Below are positions 1-11,963 of a DNA stretch of 64,000 nt, piece by piece. The position numbers were made by a program, and so were the translations under genes. Source of the DNA: Volvariella volvacea V23 (Eukaryota; Basidiomycota; Agaricomycetes; Agaricales; Pluteaceae); NCBI GenBank assembly GCA_000349905.1, contig KB722768.1, forward strand, positions 275,772-339,771, given 5' to 3'. The notes beneath the pieces are model-generated. The model ran no database searches. It saw only the letters and a program-made list of their open reading frames with translations, and was not told where the DNA came from. Position 1 is the stretch's first letter. Each line of letters begins with the position of its first letter.

Positions 1-70
1 TTTAATTTTGTTACGATATCCCAGATTCCAGCCCGTTCAGCTTCTCCGTTTAACGACGGGGGTCTAGATC

Positions 71-1992
71 TCAGTGTTCGCCATGCGACTTCTTCGCGGT
101 GGCGTTGAACATCAAAATTCCTTCGTATACGGCCCATCCGATGGCCGAACTCAGCACCTTTCTTGACATCCGCAAAGAAGCACCGTCAAAGTAGCCTGCT
201 ATGCCTCGTTGCTAAAAAAAATTTTATGAAATAAAATTAGCACCAGGTGTGGATGAGATGAAATGGAGTCGCTGGAATGCAGCAAAGAGTTATGTATGGT
301 ATGAAGGAAAGAGGCGGAGACTACGTAGCTATATCTTATAGTACCAGAAGCAACGCATTCATCTGGTGCAAAATCGGATTAATCAAATCAGATGGTGCAA
401 CTGATGGATGCTGAAAGCATCCGCAGATCGCAACGCATCATTGTACAGTTCAGCACTCGTGAACTATAGCTGAACAGTCATCCATCCAACCGGAATCGTA
501 TCTTGACAAAGGAGAATTACACGACAATGACGTCCAGGGAGCTACCACAAGGATAGTAAAACGGGTCCGCATGAAACTGGCCGCATCTTTCCTCCATGCA
601 TTGACGGAGTAAGATGGTTTTTCAATGAAATCAAGAAGGATATAAGGAGCGAAAACAGCGGACGACGAAATCCCAACGAAACCCAGAGCAAAGGAGATAG
701 ATGGATCCTCACCTTCCATATGGTTAAGACAGTGCGCACAAATCCATGATATCGGTCTTCTGTTCGAACTTGGATCTTAGTCTATGACAAATATGTTATG
801 AGTCATGATGTTGGCTATATGAATGCGATCCGGCGGGCACGACGGCGTTATATGCCCAGGCGTAAGAACCTCACCTTTATGACGTCAAATGGATGGGTAG
901 CCATAGTCGCGATTGCTCCTGCAGCGGCTGCTGAAGCGCTGTGGATCAATGTAGACTGGCTCTTCGAAGAGGGCGGTAATAGTATCGCTGAAGGCAAGAG
1001 GACAACTGAATTAGCATGTAGGGTGCATGTATTGGGGAATTGCTCGTACAAGCTTCTCGTTTGATAGCTTCATAGAAAACGATAAATAAGCCAGCATAAG
1101 GCGCATCACGGAGCGAGGATGCCCCGAATCCTTTTAGAAGCTCTGAAGGACCCTGACGCGCTATGCAAACCAGTGCACCAGAAAGACTTTGATATGCATA
1201 CATATTACTCTAGGGTAAAAGAAACAATTTGAGCAAATTTAATCTATCTCAGGAACCAAATTACGAGATGGAGAGGAATCTACTCACTTCATAGCGAGCC
1301 TTGAGTATTGAGAACGGATTCAATAAGAATCCCACAGCGACACGTGCTGTGGCGCCAGAGATGAGATTTCCTTGGGTGCTCAAAGTAGGAAGTACCGATC
1401 CATGCTTGTTTATTGGTCGTTGAACAGCGGCAAAGTACGGCGACGATGCCATGAACGAACGTAATTGCGTTACGCTGGTCATATACATCGCAACTCCAGG
1501 AACATTCCTGATGTGATTGTGAGGTTAGACGTAAAATTAGGTCCAAAGGGCTCGTAACGCACCGGATGAGCGTGGCAGAGGTACCGCGCCAGAGACCGAA
1601 CCAACCCTGCGATGCAACGATATGGCGAGTGGTTTGAAACACTAGAGACTTGTGTCTAAACACAAGGACAATTGCACAAGATCAAGGAATGATGAGTTGC
1701 ATCCTCACAGAACCAAGATAGATAGACGTCACTTTGTACGAAAGTCTCCATCAACTTGCTGTAACCTCGTCTTCAACAAGTCGACTGTACAAGTCAATTA
1801 TCAGATCCCCAAGTTCCGAGAGAAGAGTACCCCATCCCAGGTGCAAGATCACATACAAGGCTGCAAGCATACTGTCGTCGCCAGACCAGACAATGCGCCT
1901 ATTCGTGCAATGTTGTTTCAGCAAACTCTCCACACAACCGGCAGGCAGGTGTGCACCGAACCTGAAAAGAGCTGATTCCCAACATTGCTCAT
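71..1992 (-). CDS. hem25: Mitochondrial glycine carrier, SLC25A38/Hem25 family
   Basis: Inner-membrane carrier that imports glycine for 5-aminolevulinate and heme synthesis (family knowledge). I reconstruct nine exons: 1962-1992, 1857-1898, 1740-1784, 1563-1641, 1288-1507, 1050-1209, 875-987, 713-781, 71-211, giving about 299 aa, the normal carrier length. The protein has the three carrier repeats: PFDLLKTRLQQ near residue 24, NPFSILKAR in the middle and THPFDVIKTKIQVR in the third. GLWRGTSATLIRNVPGVAMY and SSLRDAPYAGLFIVFYE are SLC25A38-type segments. All phases close without a stop. The start at 1992 sits in a 31-nt first exon (MSNVGNQLFSG) whose splice product runs straight into repeat 1. 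Its donor GTTCGG is weak, so the N-terminus is the least certain part. Repeat 2 has Ser where carriers usually have Asp/Glu. The last intron (212-712) is 501 nt, unusually long here. Confidence 0.9.
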
Positions 1993-2519
1993 GTATACTG
2001 CCAGTCAAAACGCAGAGATACCTAGCATCGAAATGCGCGTTCTTGATCAGTTCCAACTGAGACGACTCCAGAACCGCAAGGCATTACTCACCAAGATCCC
2101 CAGAACAGCAGTTTCTCTTTCCTCAACAAAAAAGCCGGCCAACAAAAGCACTCAAAAGTCCAGCAACCGTCTCAAACCCTTCTACAGACTCTGCTGTTGA
2201 TGGGCTCTACGCAAAAGTCGAGGGTGCGGGTGGGATGCAGTGATGCGAAGCTCCGGCTCGGATGAGCGGGGAATGGGGCACACAGAAATTTCGATCACGT
2301 GATCGAGGCCATAACCCGGAGCGCCCCAAACAGGAACGAACTGATCCGGTTTACCGAACCACGTGGTCTGAGCTGGCTTACTTAAGCTAAAGTGCGCTTG
2401 TGCGCCGTGACTGTCAGCATTTTGACTCTGCACTACGACCTCTGCTGCTGTTGTCTTCGCCCCATCTGCGACGCTTGATATCTTGACTACGGCGTATAGA
2501 TACGAAGAGAGAGAGGAAC
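1993..2519. promoter_or_regulatory. Divergent intergenic region hem25/spt4
   Basis: These 527 bases separate the start codons of two divergently transcribed genes, so both promoters and 5' leaders must lie here. No coding exon could be placed. I did not recognise a confident TATA or other core element. Confidence 0.5.
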
Positions 2520-3018
2520 ATGGCAGCGATTCCGACACAGGCGCGCTCTAAGCAACTCCGCGCGTGTCTTCTGTGCTCTATTATCCAGGCACCGGTGGAT
2601 TTCAAAAAGAATGGGTGTCCAAACTGCGAGGAAATCATGCAGGTGAGTCTACATCTCTCCTTTTGAGCGCCGCCTTCAAGAGTGCTGACCACAAGCATCG
2701 TCACTCGCGGAACAGATGAAAGGAAGACCAGAACGGATATCCACATGCACCACAACGACCTTTGACGGTGTCATCGCCGTCATCGATCCCGAAGCCAGCT
2801 GGGTCGCTCGGTGGCAGAGAACGTGTGCGTCCTGTCCCCTTTCTCTCTACCAATTCCTTTTCCTGTCGTTTTGACTCCAACCACAACCGCCGACAGCAAA
2901 ATACGTACGGGGGATGTACGCAGTCAGAGTCAAGGGCCGCGTCCCGGAGGATGTGGAAGCCGAACTCGAAAGTCGGGGGATCAAGTATCGTCCACGGGAC
3001 CAAACGGACCAGGATTAG
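2520..3018 (+). CDS. spt4: Transcription elongation factor Spt4
   Basis: Small zinc-binding partner of Spt5 in DSIF, which keeps RNA polymerase II processive. Three exons (2520-2642, 2716-2824, 2897-3018) give 117 aa, matching the family length. The zinc ribbon is visible as C16-x2-C19 (RACLLCS) and C33-x2-C36 (GCPNCEE). The conserved core FDGVIAVIDPEASWVARWQR follows, and the end GRVPEDVEAELESRGIKYRP is typical of Spt4. Both introns have canonical GTGAGT/GTGCGT donors and AG acceptors, and the phases join perfectly. The gene is divergent from the glycine carrier and converges on the lipase downstream, with about 520 bases between the stop codons. Confidence 0.95.
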
Positions 3019-3539
3019 ACCGCCGGTGGTCCTGGCGTGCACCTATTCCATATTACACCATACCCCTCCCGAGGCTCGAGCGTTCAGAACCTCCGTGCCC
3101 TTTTCTGCGTTAGACGTGGGCGCTACGTGGCGCTACGTCTCAGGCTCGGCGGTGAAGGCACCTTAGATCTTCTTGTGCCAGGACGGGAAACACTCGATTG
3201 ATTCATTCATCTGTTGTATTCGGTCGACTGTACACTACTATAATCATGAAATATCATCGCATTAAAATCGTTATACTAGTACTACAAGCTTAACTTAACG
3301 AGCCAGCCTGAGAAAGCACCCTCATCTACTCCCCCGTGCTGGCGTGAATAGATTGGTACTAACACCAGGCCCGAGGGTGGGTATCTAGTGATAATAAGTA
3401 AAGTATGTCGCGATCGTGAGCGTGAGTGAGCTATCATATGTAACGGTCATCCCACTGGCGTTGAGGAAAGGAAGCATGGAAATCAAGGTGGACTGAGAGC
3501 GACAACGCAGATGGGGACGAGGGAAGGCATAACAATAAA
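3019..3539. other. Convergent intergenic region, spt4 / lipase
   Basis: Tail-to-tail spacer that must hold both 3' ends. I see AT-rich stretches such as the one around 3230-3260, but no gene. Confidence 0.4.
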
Positions 3540-6500
3540 TCAAAGCAAATCATGCAGCACTCTGTCATACTGATGCGGCATATGCGCTCTACACAACCCC
3601 CCCAAAAAAGACCAAAAAGCATCAGCATCCCGCCAACACCAAAACCAGAGGAAAGGACCACATACGTCAACATATCCCTCGCAAACACAATCTGCTCAAA
3701 CACATTCTCCACGTCCAGCACCTCAAACAGCCTCAGCTTGTGCGGATCGCCCCTTAATGCGTGCACCCTGTGCGCGGGGTGCAGGTCGCTGTCCCTCATG
3801 GCCCACAGGACCCGGCCGGGCGGGTACATGTTTGTCATCTGCATGTTGGCTTCTAGGGATTTCCGGACTGCGATGAACTGTGTGGTTGTAGTGCAGGGGA
3901 GGGGTCAGTAAAGGAACGGGAGCTTGGGGTGAAAGGAGGATAGGGGGAGACTAACCCATTGGGGATCATCTGATGAGCCGGCACCAGCGTTCCACTTCTT
4001 TGCGCGGGACATGACGGCCGAGTATCCCTCTCCAGCATCGTTTTCCTCTCCTCCTGCACCTAGACTCGCACCTGCGCTTGCATTCGTTCGTCCATCCGTG
4101 CTGCTCGCCCGTGCACACCCGTTCCCCGCTGTTGCTCCAGGACTCCCACTCCGGGGTGTACTCGATTGCCCTACATTCTCCTCCGCGTCACATAGCCACA
4201 AAGCGGCGTTTTTGAGGTCCCGCACGGAGCCTAGGGAGAGCCTCGAGACTACATCGTGGGAGTAAACGAACGAGGTTATCATTTTGGATGACAGCTTGCT
4301 TAAAGACGCGTCTGTGAGACATCTATAGGGAATAACACAGTTATGATATGGCGTAATACGTGGAAAGAGTGGAAACTTACGGAGGAGCAAAGCAGTACAC
4401 CGACACCCTCCTCCCAACTGGCAGTCCACTCGATTGAACAGTCAAACACGTCCTCGGGTCCGCCCACATCTAGTACGACATTAATCAAGTGTGAGCAACC
4501 ACAGTACTTTTTCTAGATTCGACAGACGCACCATACCCAACAACGCAGCAACGCCTGCTCCTAAACTATGGCCGCACAATATAAGCTCTACCCGTCCACC
4601 CACCCACCCATGCACTCACTCATCAGCAAAACGCTTCCACCTCGGTAACAGGAAGCCCGGTTGGCACTCACCGTACTCGGGATTACAATGCAAAGCCTCT
4701 AGAACGGCCAGATGAACAGGCTTGCCCACGTCCCCCATCGCCTTGGCCATCCTCAGCATGCCGCCGTGGACGTGGTACCGTGGCGGTGGTGGTGCTTGGC
4801 CGTACATCGATGCTCCGTCACCGTTAGGGTGAGTATAAGCATAAGCGTTAGGATTAGCGTTTCCATTCGCATGAGCACATCCATTCGCATTCCCGTTCGC
4901 CATCCTACTCGAGCCCGGCCCATGTCCTCTACCCGCATACGAATGCGAGTGACCCGACGCAGACGCAAAGCTGAATTTGCCCGGAACGTGCAGCGTGATC
5001 GGACTCACACCCGGACTGGCCGGCACGCCCCCCACCTCGTCCGCAAAAAAATCGTCCTCAGAGTCGAGGCTAAAATCATACTCGTACCCGTCCTCGTCTT
5101 CTTCCGGGATAGAAGGGGAGGTGGTGGCCGGTTCAAAGTCCTCGGGTTCGCAGGTGAGGTCGACTGCGATTTCGTTGAGGGACATTGTGCCTGTTTCGAG
5201 ATGGGATGAGATGAGATGAGACGAGGTGGAGAGATGTGGAGGTAGTGGGAGGAGGTACGGCCGTACCTCGAATAACTAGCACAATCTGGCTTCTATCGTG
5301 GTCCGTGAGGACCCAAAACCGTGGCATCAGCGGTTCCCGACCGATCATCTAGTACACCCACCACAAAACGATTAAACCAGATCAACACCCCACGACGCGT
5401 CAATAAAAGAAACAAAGAAACAAAGAAACAACCACCTACCGCAGTAGCTTTCAACCTATCCGCCTTGATCTCCGCCTCCGACTTCTCTCCCTTTCCCTTT
5501 CCTTTGTCACTACCCGCAGCATGAGCGTTGGCGTAATGCTCGAATATCTCTCTATCGTGCTTCCCTAGCAAGACGTCCCACCACGAGTACTGCGGACCGC
5601 CAAGATCGGGTACTACAGGCGCCGACGAGTCGCCCGCCGCCTCGGCCTCGGACGCATCGATCGCACTCGCGAGCTGAGATTTCTCCGATGCCGTGGGTGT
5701 GCCATTAGTATTAGGTGGTTTTGAGTTTGCGGGAGAGGAAGTGCTGCCGTCACTAGAGCTGGGACTGATACCGGAGCTGGGATTGGGACTGGAACCGGAG
5801 CCAGGGGCAGTAACGGGTGGTATGCCAAAGAAGAGGAGGCTTGCGCCGCCGTACCCTGCTACGACTAGTTTTGAAAGACGACGGAGGGTGGATTTGAGTT
5901 CGTGGTTGGAGAGGGAAGGGGGGCCGAAGACGGAGAAGGGCGTGTCGTATACATGCGACGCGTGGGAGTGAGGTGCATGTGCATGTGCATGTACATGTGA
6001 GTGCGTATGGGAATTGGGATAGGAGTGCGGATGCGGATGCGAGTATGAGTGTGGGTGCGAGTGCGGAAAAGGCAATGGGCTGAGTATGGGACTGCCGTTT
6101 GGAGGAAGTGAACGGCGATTGGTTGACGTTAGTGGCGTTAGGGATAGTGTCGATGATCGTAATTTTGGGGATACGGTCACAGCGGAGGGAGTACGGGTGC
6201 GAGGAGGCGCTTCGCCGATATCAGCTGAAATGATGTGGCCCATGTTGCCTGGCACGATGACATCTGACGTTACTCGGACTCGCGAGTTTCTGAAGCACAG
6301 AAAGTGAGCGAGCTATATATGGTTAAGGTGAGGGGAAGGGAGCCATATGTGTGCTTACCTTCTCGAGAGCGGGGGCTGATGCTTTGGTGGTTCGTTGACA
6401 TCAATTTCTCGGAGATATTGAAACCATCTCCGTTCCTGCCATTCCTGCGTGACGCCCTGCAAAACCACCCAGGCGACGACGGCTCTCGCGATCTGAGTGA

Positions 6501-7012
6501 ACCCGAATTGGCGGGCGGGGCTGTGCGCGTCCGTCGGCGTTCCTGCCCATTCCCTCCTTACGAGCGAAATGAACGAGGCTAGCGAGAACGAGGCGTCGCT
6601 GCTCCCCGGGAAGAAGAGCGAGAGGACGCTGATGGAGCTGTGGGCGGCGATGAGCGAGGTTGTGGTGATGTACTCGCTGAGGAAGATGGGAGCGAGGGTG
6701 ATCTGTTCGGCAATCGTCAAGATGAAGGAGACTGCGGAACCAAGCAGGGGGCTGGTGACGGTGCTCCCGCCGAACAGGGTATGGTCAAGGATTGCTGTCG
6801 TGACTCCGACGGCTGTGGTCGCTATCCCTCTTGTGAGTGCAAACTGTGTGCACCAGCCATTGTGGCGAGGGTCAGCTGTGGGGAATGCGGGGAACAATGG
6901 AGGCGCTTACGCCAAGCCTGGTGGTTGTTTTGACTGCAGAAAAGCCGAGATAGGTTGCAGCAGAGGCCAACTCTATGGTCTGTCTGGTATATGTGTCCCA
7001 ATGCTTAACCAT
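3540..7012 (-). CDS. sn1-specific diacylglycerol lipase-like class 3 lipase
   Basis: Predicted membrane serine hydrolase releasing fatty acid from the sn-1 position of diacylglycerol. Ten exons (6911-7012, 6359-6843, 5440-6289, 5267-5348, 4672-5190, 4532-4587, 4381-4469, 3956-4322, 3666-3877, 3540-3588) encode about 936 aa. The N-terminal third has hydrophobic membrane segments (exon 2). The lipase fold starts at PRFWVLTDHDRSQIVLVIRG and continues RGTMSLNEIAVDLTC. The nucleophile elbow is GHSLGAG (Ser near residue 687), carried on a 56-nt exon. The acid is likely Asp near 751 in YSHDVVSRLSLGS; the His probably lies in DLHPAHRVHALRG. Inserted low-complexity tracts are odd: a His/Ser/Pro run (about 5968-6070) and an Asn/Ala/Gly run (about 4815-4910). 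The start MVKHWDTYTRQ was chosen for its fit to the spliced exon. Domain assignment is strong; substrate is inferred. Confidence 0.9.
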
Positions 7013-7277
7013 GCCAGCATGAGGGTATGGTGACGGTGGGAGGCAAAGGAATGGATGGAGCCAACGCCAGCAGGGATTATTATTGGAGATCAAAGGGGAT
7101 AATGATGGACGTGTTCGTGCCGCGATTTGCTGAGCCTTTTGGGGAGAACAGCCATTGCAATTGGCCGCTGTCCTCGAGACGCGGACCATGCTGCCTCTCA
7201 GCAGTGGCATGTGATTCCCGCCAGGCGTTGCTAGGGTTAGGTCTTCTTCGGCTTTCTTTTCCTGTCCATGCTCTGGC
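7013..7277. promoter_or_regulatory. Short divergent promoter, lipase/ICP55
   Basis: Only 265 bases lie between the two start codons, so the lipase and the aminopeptidase share a bidirectional promoter region. No specific element was recognised. Confidence 0.5.
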
Positions 7278-9501
7278 ATGTCCTCCTTCCCCCGTCTTGT
7301 CCGCCGCTCTTGCTCGAGGACCGCCTACCATCAGCTCCAACAACACCGACGCGCGCACGTCCAGCGTTACTATGCGACCCAGGCCTCCAACCATGCCGAA
7401 ATCTCGCTCAAGCCTGCGACGCATGGACAACCAATTTTCCAGTCGCATCCGCACCTCTGTATGTTTTGATCGCGTGGAGCCAGCTGTGCTCGGACTTACG
7501 AATCCACCCTGCTCCACCGCAGTGCAACCCAACGAGCTGACCCCGGGGATTACGGGCGACGAGTATGAAGCAAGGAGGAAGGTGCTCATGGAGGCCCTGC
7601 CCGACGACAGCGTCGTGGTGTCCGTCGCGGCACCAATCAAGTATCTTAGCGGGAGTGCGTCATTTCAGCTGTTCCGTTGATGTTGTCTCATCACCCGCCA
7701 GATATATTGTAGGCATTCTGTCGTCACCCGAGGAGCGTGTGTATTCACCGCATGACGTAGCTATAAATATCGTCAAGCGTCCGATTTTTGGTACCTTACT
7801 GGGTTTGAAGAGCCCGATGCCGCACTAATACTAGGTATTCTGTGCATCACCTTGCGCATATAGTCTGCTAACAACTGTGCAGAAAAGGCCCCGTCCACTT
7901 CGAGGGGGTATCGAATGACACTATTCTGTCCTGGAAAAAATTTAGACAAGGAGAAATGGGACGGCGCAAGGTATGTCTTCCACCCCACCCCTTCCCCAAT
8001 GCCCACAACGCACCCAGAACGGGCTTCCACGAAGCACCCAGCGTGTTCCGCGCCGACGAAGGCCGCCCCATCGAACACTTCTCCTCCGACCTCAAATCCC
8101 TCCTCTCCCGCTCCTCCAACGTCTACGTCGACCTCCCACCCACCCACACCCGACGCGGCCCCCGCGGGACCACAAAGTCTATCCTCAAATACCTCACCGC
8201 CACCGTCCCGCCGCGCTCCGAATTCGACGCGATCATCGACTCGCTCTCGTCCTCTCGGCGAAAACCGCTTGCGCCAGAGGTCGCCCGGTTGCGCGCCATC
8301 AAGAGCTCTGCCGAGCAACGGCTGATGAGGGCTGCGGCGGACATTAGTGGGCGGGCTCATGCCAAGGTTTGGGAGCTTCTCTTGATTGATGTGATTGATG
8401 CATATTGAGGCTGGTGTATGGCAGACTATGCGGTTTACGCGACCTAACAAGCCCGAGGCCGCTCTGGCTGCTCACTTTGAGTATCTGTGCTCCTTGGCGG
8501 GGGCCCAGAGACTGGCTTACGTGCCGGTGGTCGCGTCTGGGTGGGTGGAATACCTTTTGAAGGCGCTTTTGGTTCTGATCACTTGCAGATAGGCCAAACG
8601 CGTTGATTATACACTATACCTCCAATAATCAAATTGTTCGAGACGGCGAAATCGTCCTTATCGACGCTGGATGCGAATACAAGTACGCCTTCACTCCTCG
8701 TCTGCTCGATAGCTCTAAAATTGGACATTTTCAGCGGCTACGCATCGGATATCACCCGCTCATACCCCGCAAACGGAACATTCACTTCTCCTCAACGAGA
8801 CCTGTACTCTGCCGTCCTGGCGGCTCAGAAAGCGCTTGTGGAACTATGCCACGAGAGTGCTGGATACAGCTTATACGAGCTCCATCGCAAGTCGTGTGCG
8901 CTGCTGAGGGAGGAGCTGTTGCAGATTGGGTTTGACGTGGGATCGAGGGATTTGGAGAGCGTGTTGTATCCCCACTTTTTGAGCCATCCTATTGGAATTG
9001 GTGGGTCGTTGGGCTTTTTTGCGATGGAGTTGGAACTGACGTTGATGAACAGATCTTCACGAGTCGGCGCATTTTGATAGAACTGCACCGTAAGTGCTAT
9101 TTTTTTCCCCTGTTCTCGTAATAGCGGTGCATTTCCGGCTTACCGTGGGCTTGTTGATTTTAGAATAAAATCTGGAATGGTGATTACTATCGAACCGGGG
9201 GTTTATGTACCGCCTACGGCCAACTTTCCGAAACATTTTCATAATATCGGGATACGCATCGAGGTTGGTGTTTGTTTTTTCAACCTTTCAAAGTGGGGAG
9301 CTGCTGAGACTGACTGTTTCTTGTGATGTAGGATGAAGTGTTGGTGGGCGAAAGGGATCCGGTTGTGTTGACTGTTGCGGCGCCAAAGGAGGTGAGAGTG
9401 TGGTTCTATTCTGGTCTTTTGTGTTTTGAAGGCTGATTGGGATGTAGATTGTGGATGTGGAGGGGGCGTGTCAAGGACTTTTGGGATTAGAGGCGTTTTG
9501 A
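7278..9501 (+). CDS. icp55: Mitochondrial intermediate-cleaving aminopeptidase P (ICP55/XPNPEP3 type)
   Basis: M24B metallopeptidase that trims one residue from MPP-processed mitochondrial proteins. Thirteen exons: 7278-7458, 7523-7654, 7702-7708, 7761-7834, 7883-7970, 8018-8366, 8425-8540, 8593-8682, 8735-9000, 9053-9089, 9164-9263, 9332-9391, 9448-9501, total 517 aa. The first 40 residues are Arg/Ser-rich with no acid, a mitochondrial presequence (MSSFPRLVRRSCSR). Then come HPHLLQPNELTPGI and FWYLTGFEEPDAALIL, typical of the N-terminal domain. Metal ligands are all present: D340 and D351 (LIDAGCEYNGYASDITR), His of HPIGIDLHE, E457 (IEPGVY) and E480 (GIRIEDEV). A 7-nt exon (7702-7708) supplies Asn-Ile plus part of Phe in SGNIFYKY; without it the frame breaks. 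Confidence 0.93.
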
Positions 9502-10894
9502 TTCGCTTGATGGAGAGGATGTACGGTTTCGTAGCTCGTAGTCTTTTGGGATTTGCCTTGGGCGGCGGCAGCAGCAGGAGGCTTCTTCAAGTTTCGGCAG
9601 CTAGCTGTCTTGGTTGGAGTTTGAGTTGGTAGGCGGTGTGTTTGAGGCTTGATGATATGTCATTTCACCACTCTATTGTGGTTTGTGAGTTGTCAAGGTC
9701 AAGTTGGTGGTTTTGAGTCAAAGTTGCTCGTTGGAGCCGTAGTTTCTCGGGTGAGGCTTTTTTTTTTGGAAGTATGCACGCAGTGGGGTTGGTGACGGGT
9801 TTGTAGCCTGCTCGAGTTTGTTGACGACCTTGAGCACCTCATGATCACACCCGATTCATACGGTGTACCCCTGAGTCTTTGGCTGACCGTGCAGGGTGCA
9901 CTTGAGGTGGGGTTGGAGCACCGAGCAACTGCACTACTTATTGGGGTTTCCCCCCCTCCCGCTTTGGTGCCAAGAAATTTCTGCTCGAATTCTTTTTGTT
10001 GGAGTTGTGTCTAGTCGCTTAGTGTTGAAGATGAGTTCCAGTGAGTGAGCTTCCAAGTTCCCAGTCCCGTGCGAGGCAAGCACTAGTGCAAATTTGTGTC
10101 AAGTTCCCTTTTCTATTCAAGTCGCTGCACCTTGGCACAAACTGAGCTGGGTCAGAAGTTCAAAGGCGAAGGGTGTTGAAGCTACATATTCAGTCGCCGG
10201 TCGTCACGGGGATTCTCATCCTGGGCTGCGTTATTGGTTTTCTCACCACTTTTACCATTGATACTTGAGAGAGTTATGAGGACTGCGCGACACTCATGAC
10301 CCCGTTCCCCCGCGCCCCTGCGCCCATCTTAACATCCGCATGTTGGATTAGATCGGACCCTGCCCTCTTCTTCTTATCGACGTTACCCCCCAGCCCGCGG
10401 GGATCGGGATTTCCACCCACCCCTCAGTTACGAGAGGAAGAAATTCGACTACATACCCCCCGAAGGTTACTTACGGTATTCGACCGGTCTTTGTTTTCCC
10501 TTTCGAGTCGGCGATCATGCTCAAGCTGGCAAGTGCGCTTCCACGCAGAGCTTCCATAGGGGGATCAACTCGAAGCACTACTTGTGTTTGCCCCTGGTCA
10601 GTGGGCTGTAATGCTGTAATCCACGAGTAATGTGATTGGTGCAAATCCAAAAGTCTGGGACCTCGTGTGTGGATGGGGGTGTTTTGTAAAGAAATTCAAT
10701 GTACCGTAATCTAGTTTTCACGTACACTTTAACCGTCGCACGCAACCAAATGGAGAACAACCCGCGACTTTGATCGGAATCACCGCCACTATATGTAAAT
10801 TCACCGCGACTATGTCAAATTGTCAAAATGCACCGCAACTTAGTTGAAGCACACCACAGCTCACTGGAATGTCCTGTCCATCCCATGCCTGGTG

Positions 10895-11500
10895 GCAGAG
10901 TTTGGTCATGCCCAGGACGTGGCACTGGCCTATGTATCTCGTGTGCCGTGAGTGCCAGCACTTTCTAACCGAGCGTTGGCTCAGCGGCGTCTTAATGGCA
11001 CAGATCGCGTTCAGTATGCCTGCCTGCCTGGTGGAAGAGCCTCTTAAATCCGATGCTGTTATACCCGATGATCTAATTATAGGCTTAGGCGCATCTGATT
11101 CGCAAACTTCCAGACTCGCGCTCTGACCTAGAGAATTCGCGTACACCAAAAACACAGCGCAGGAGGTTCACAGAAGGTTTTAAAAACCATGACAACGCGC
11201 TGGGGGGAGGCGGGTGGACCGGCGCTGGTCTCCGCCAGGATGGAGAAAGCCTGAGAGTGCAGGGAGAAGCCATTCGATGGCCACAAGTTGGGGGTTGATC
11301 ATCCATGCTTATGGTAACCTCGGACGTCCCTAGCTTTCGTCGTGGTGACTCGAAAAGGGGCGAGTAAGAGACGAGGGCGAGGCCTTCGGGGGTGTTTCTG
11401 CTCGTGCTTCAAGGCTGCTGGGGTCCAAGCACGTGCATGGTGGAGGCGAAAGTAGCGTCCCGCTGCTCGAATCGGAATCGAAATCAATTTGTTGCCGTTC
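10895..11500 (+). repeat. Array-associated duplicated segment, copy 1
   Basis: Diverged direct duplicate of 14345-14885. Shared landmarks in the same order are CCCAGGACGTGGCA (10912 / 14351), TCTAATTATAGGCTTAGG (11070 / 14493), CGCCAGGATG..GAAAGCCTGAGAGT (11232 / 14644) and GGGGTCCAAGCAC (11418 / 14820). Seen directly by eye; identity was not computed. Confidence 0.7.
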
Positions 11501-11534
11501 CGTTGGGGGTCGAAGATCTCAGCCTTGCATTTAC

Positions 11535-11850
11535 ATTTCCACTACAACAAGAACCGGGGAAAGAGGCACTGTATAGGGGTTTGTGGGCTCACAGTTTCTG
11601 GAATTTGCTGCGTGCTTCTTTCTGAGCAATCGCCGAATACGCACAGATCCCGTTCAGAGAGCCTACCACGTTTGCCCTTTGGTGAATTTGTCAACTGGAC
11701 TCGGGAGTAGGAGAAACTGGTTCCGCGCTTCAGGTGCAGGTTCCGCAGGATCGGAGTGGGCATACCAACCGCCCAGGATACACACCCAAGCGAGTATGGG
11801 ACTGCCGGTGTGGAGTGTGGGTTTAGGAGGAGCAGTGGAATGCACTTAAA
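11535..11850 (+). repeat. Promoter-proximal block, copy 1 of 3
   Basis: Block directly upstream of the first DUF6533-type gene. It shares with two other places (14935-15260 and 15474-15800) the ordered landmarks CACTACA..AAGAAC.GGGAAAGAGG, GGTTTGTGGG, AGATCCCGTTCAGAGAG, CACGTTTGCCC and TTTGTCAACTGGACTCGGGA. It probably contains 5' regulatory sequence carried along when the gene was duplicated. Confidence 0.7.
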
Positions 11851-11963
11851 GCCAGGTAACGCCCTCTTAACATGCTACCTCTGCCCTTCTAACACTTGCT
11901 CAAGTCCTGCGAATAGCCCCACCATATTTATTCCACCAAGTCTATTGTGACTGCTAAACCACA

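Larger units (their letters stand above)
9502..11963. other. Gene-poor spacer upstream of the DUF6533 array
   Basis: No gene could be supported in this 2.46 kb. The 3' part of icp55 ends at the left. Degenerate CACCGC.ACT motifs recur around 10778-10850. From about 10570 onward the sequence is related to DNA upstream of the second array member (14318-15300), so the right half is array-associated duplicated DNA containing the promoter of the first paralogue. Confidence 0.5.

Noticed and set aside
5349..5439. Apparent transmembrane helix (GCFFVSLFLLLTRRG) in the lipase
   Set aside because: Reading through the intron GTAGGT..TACTAG; the unspliced frame then fails to enter the conserved WVLTDH segment.
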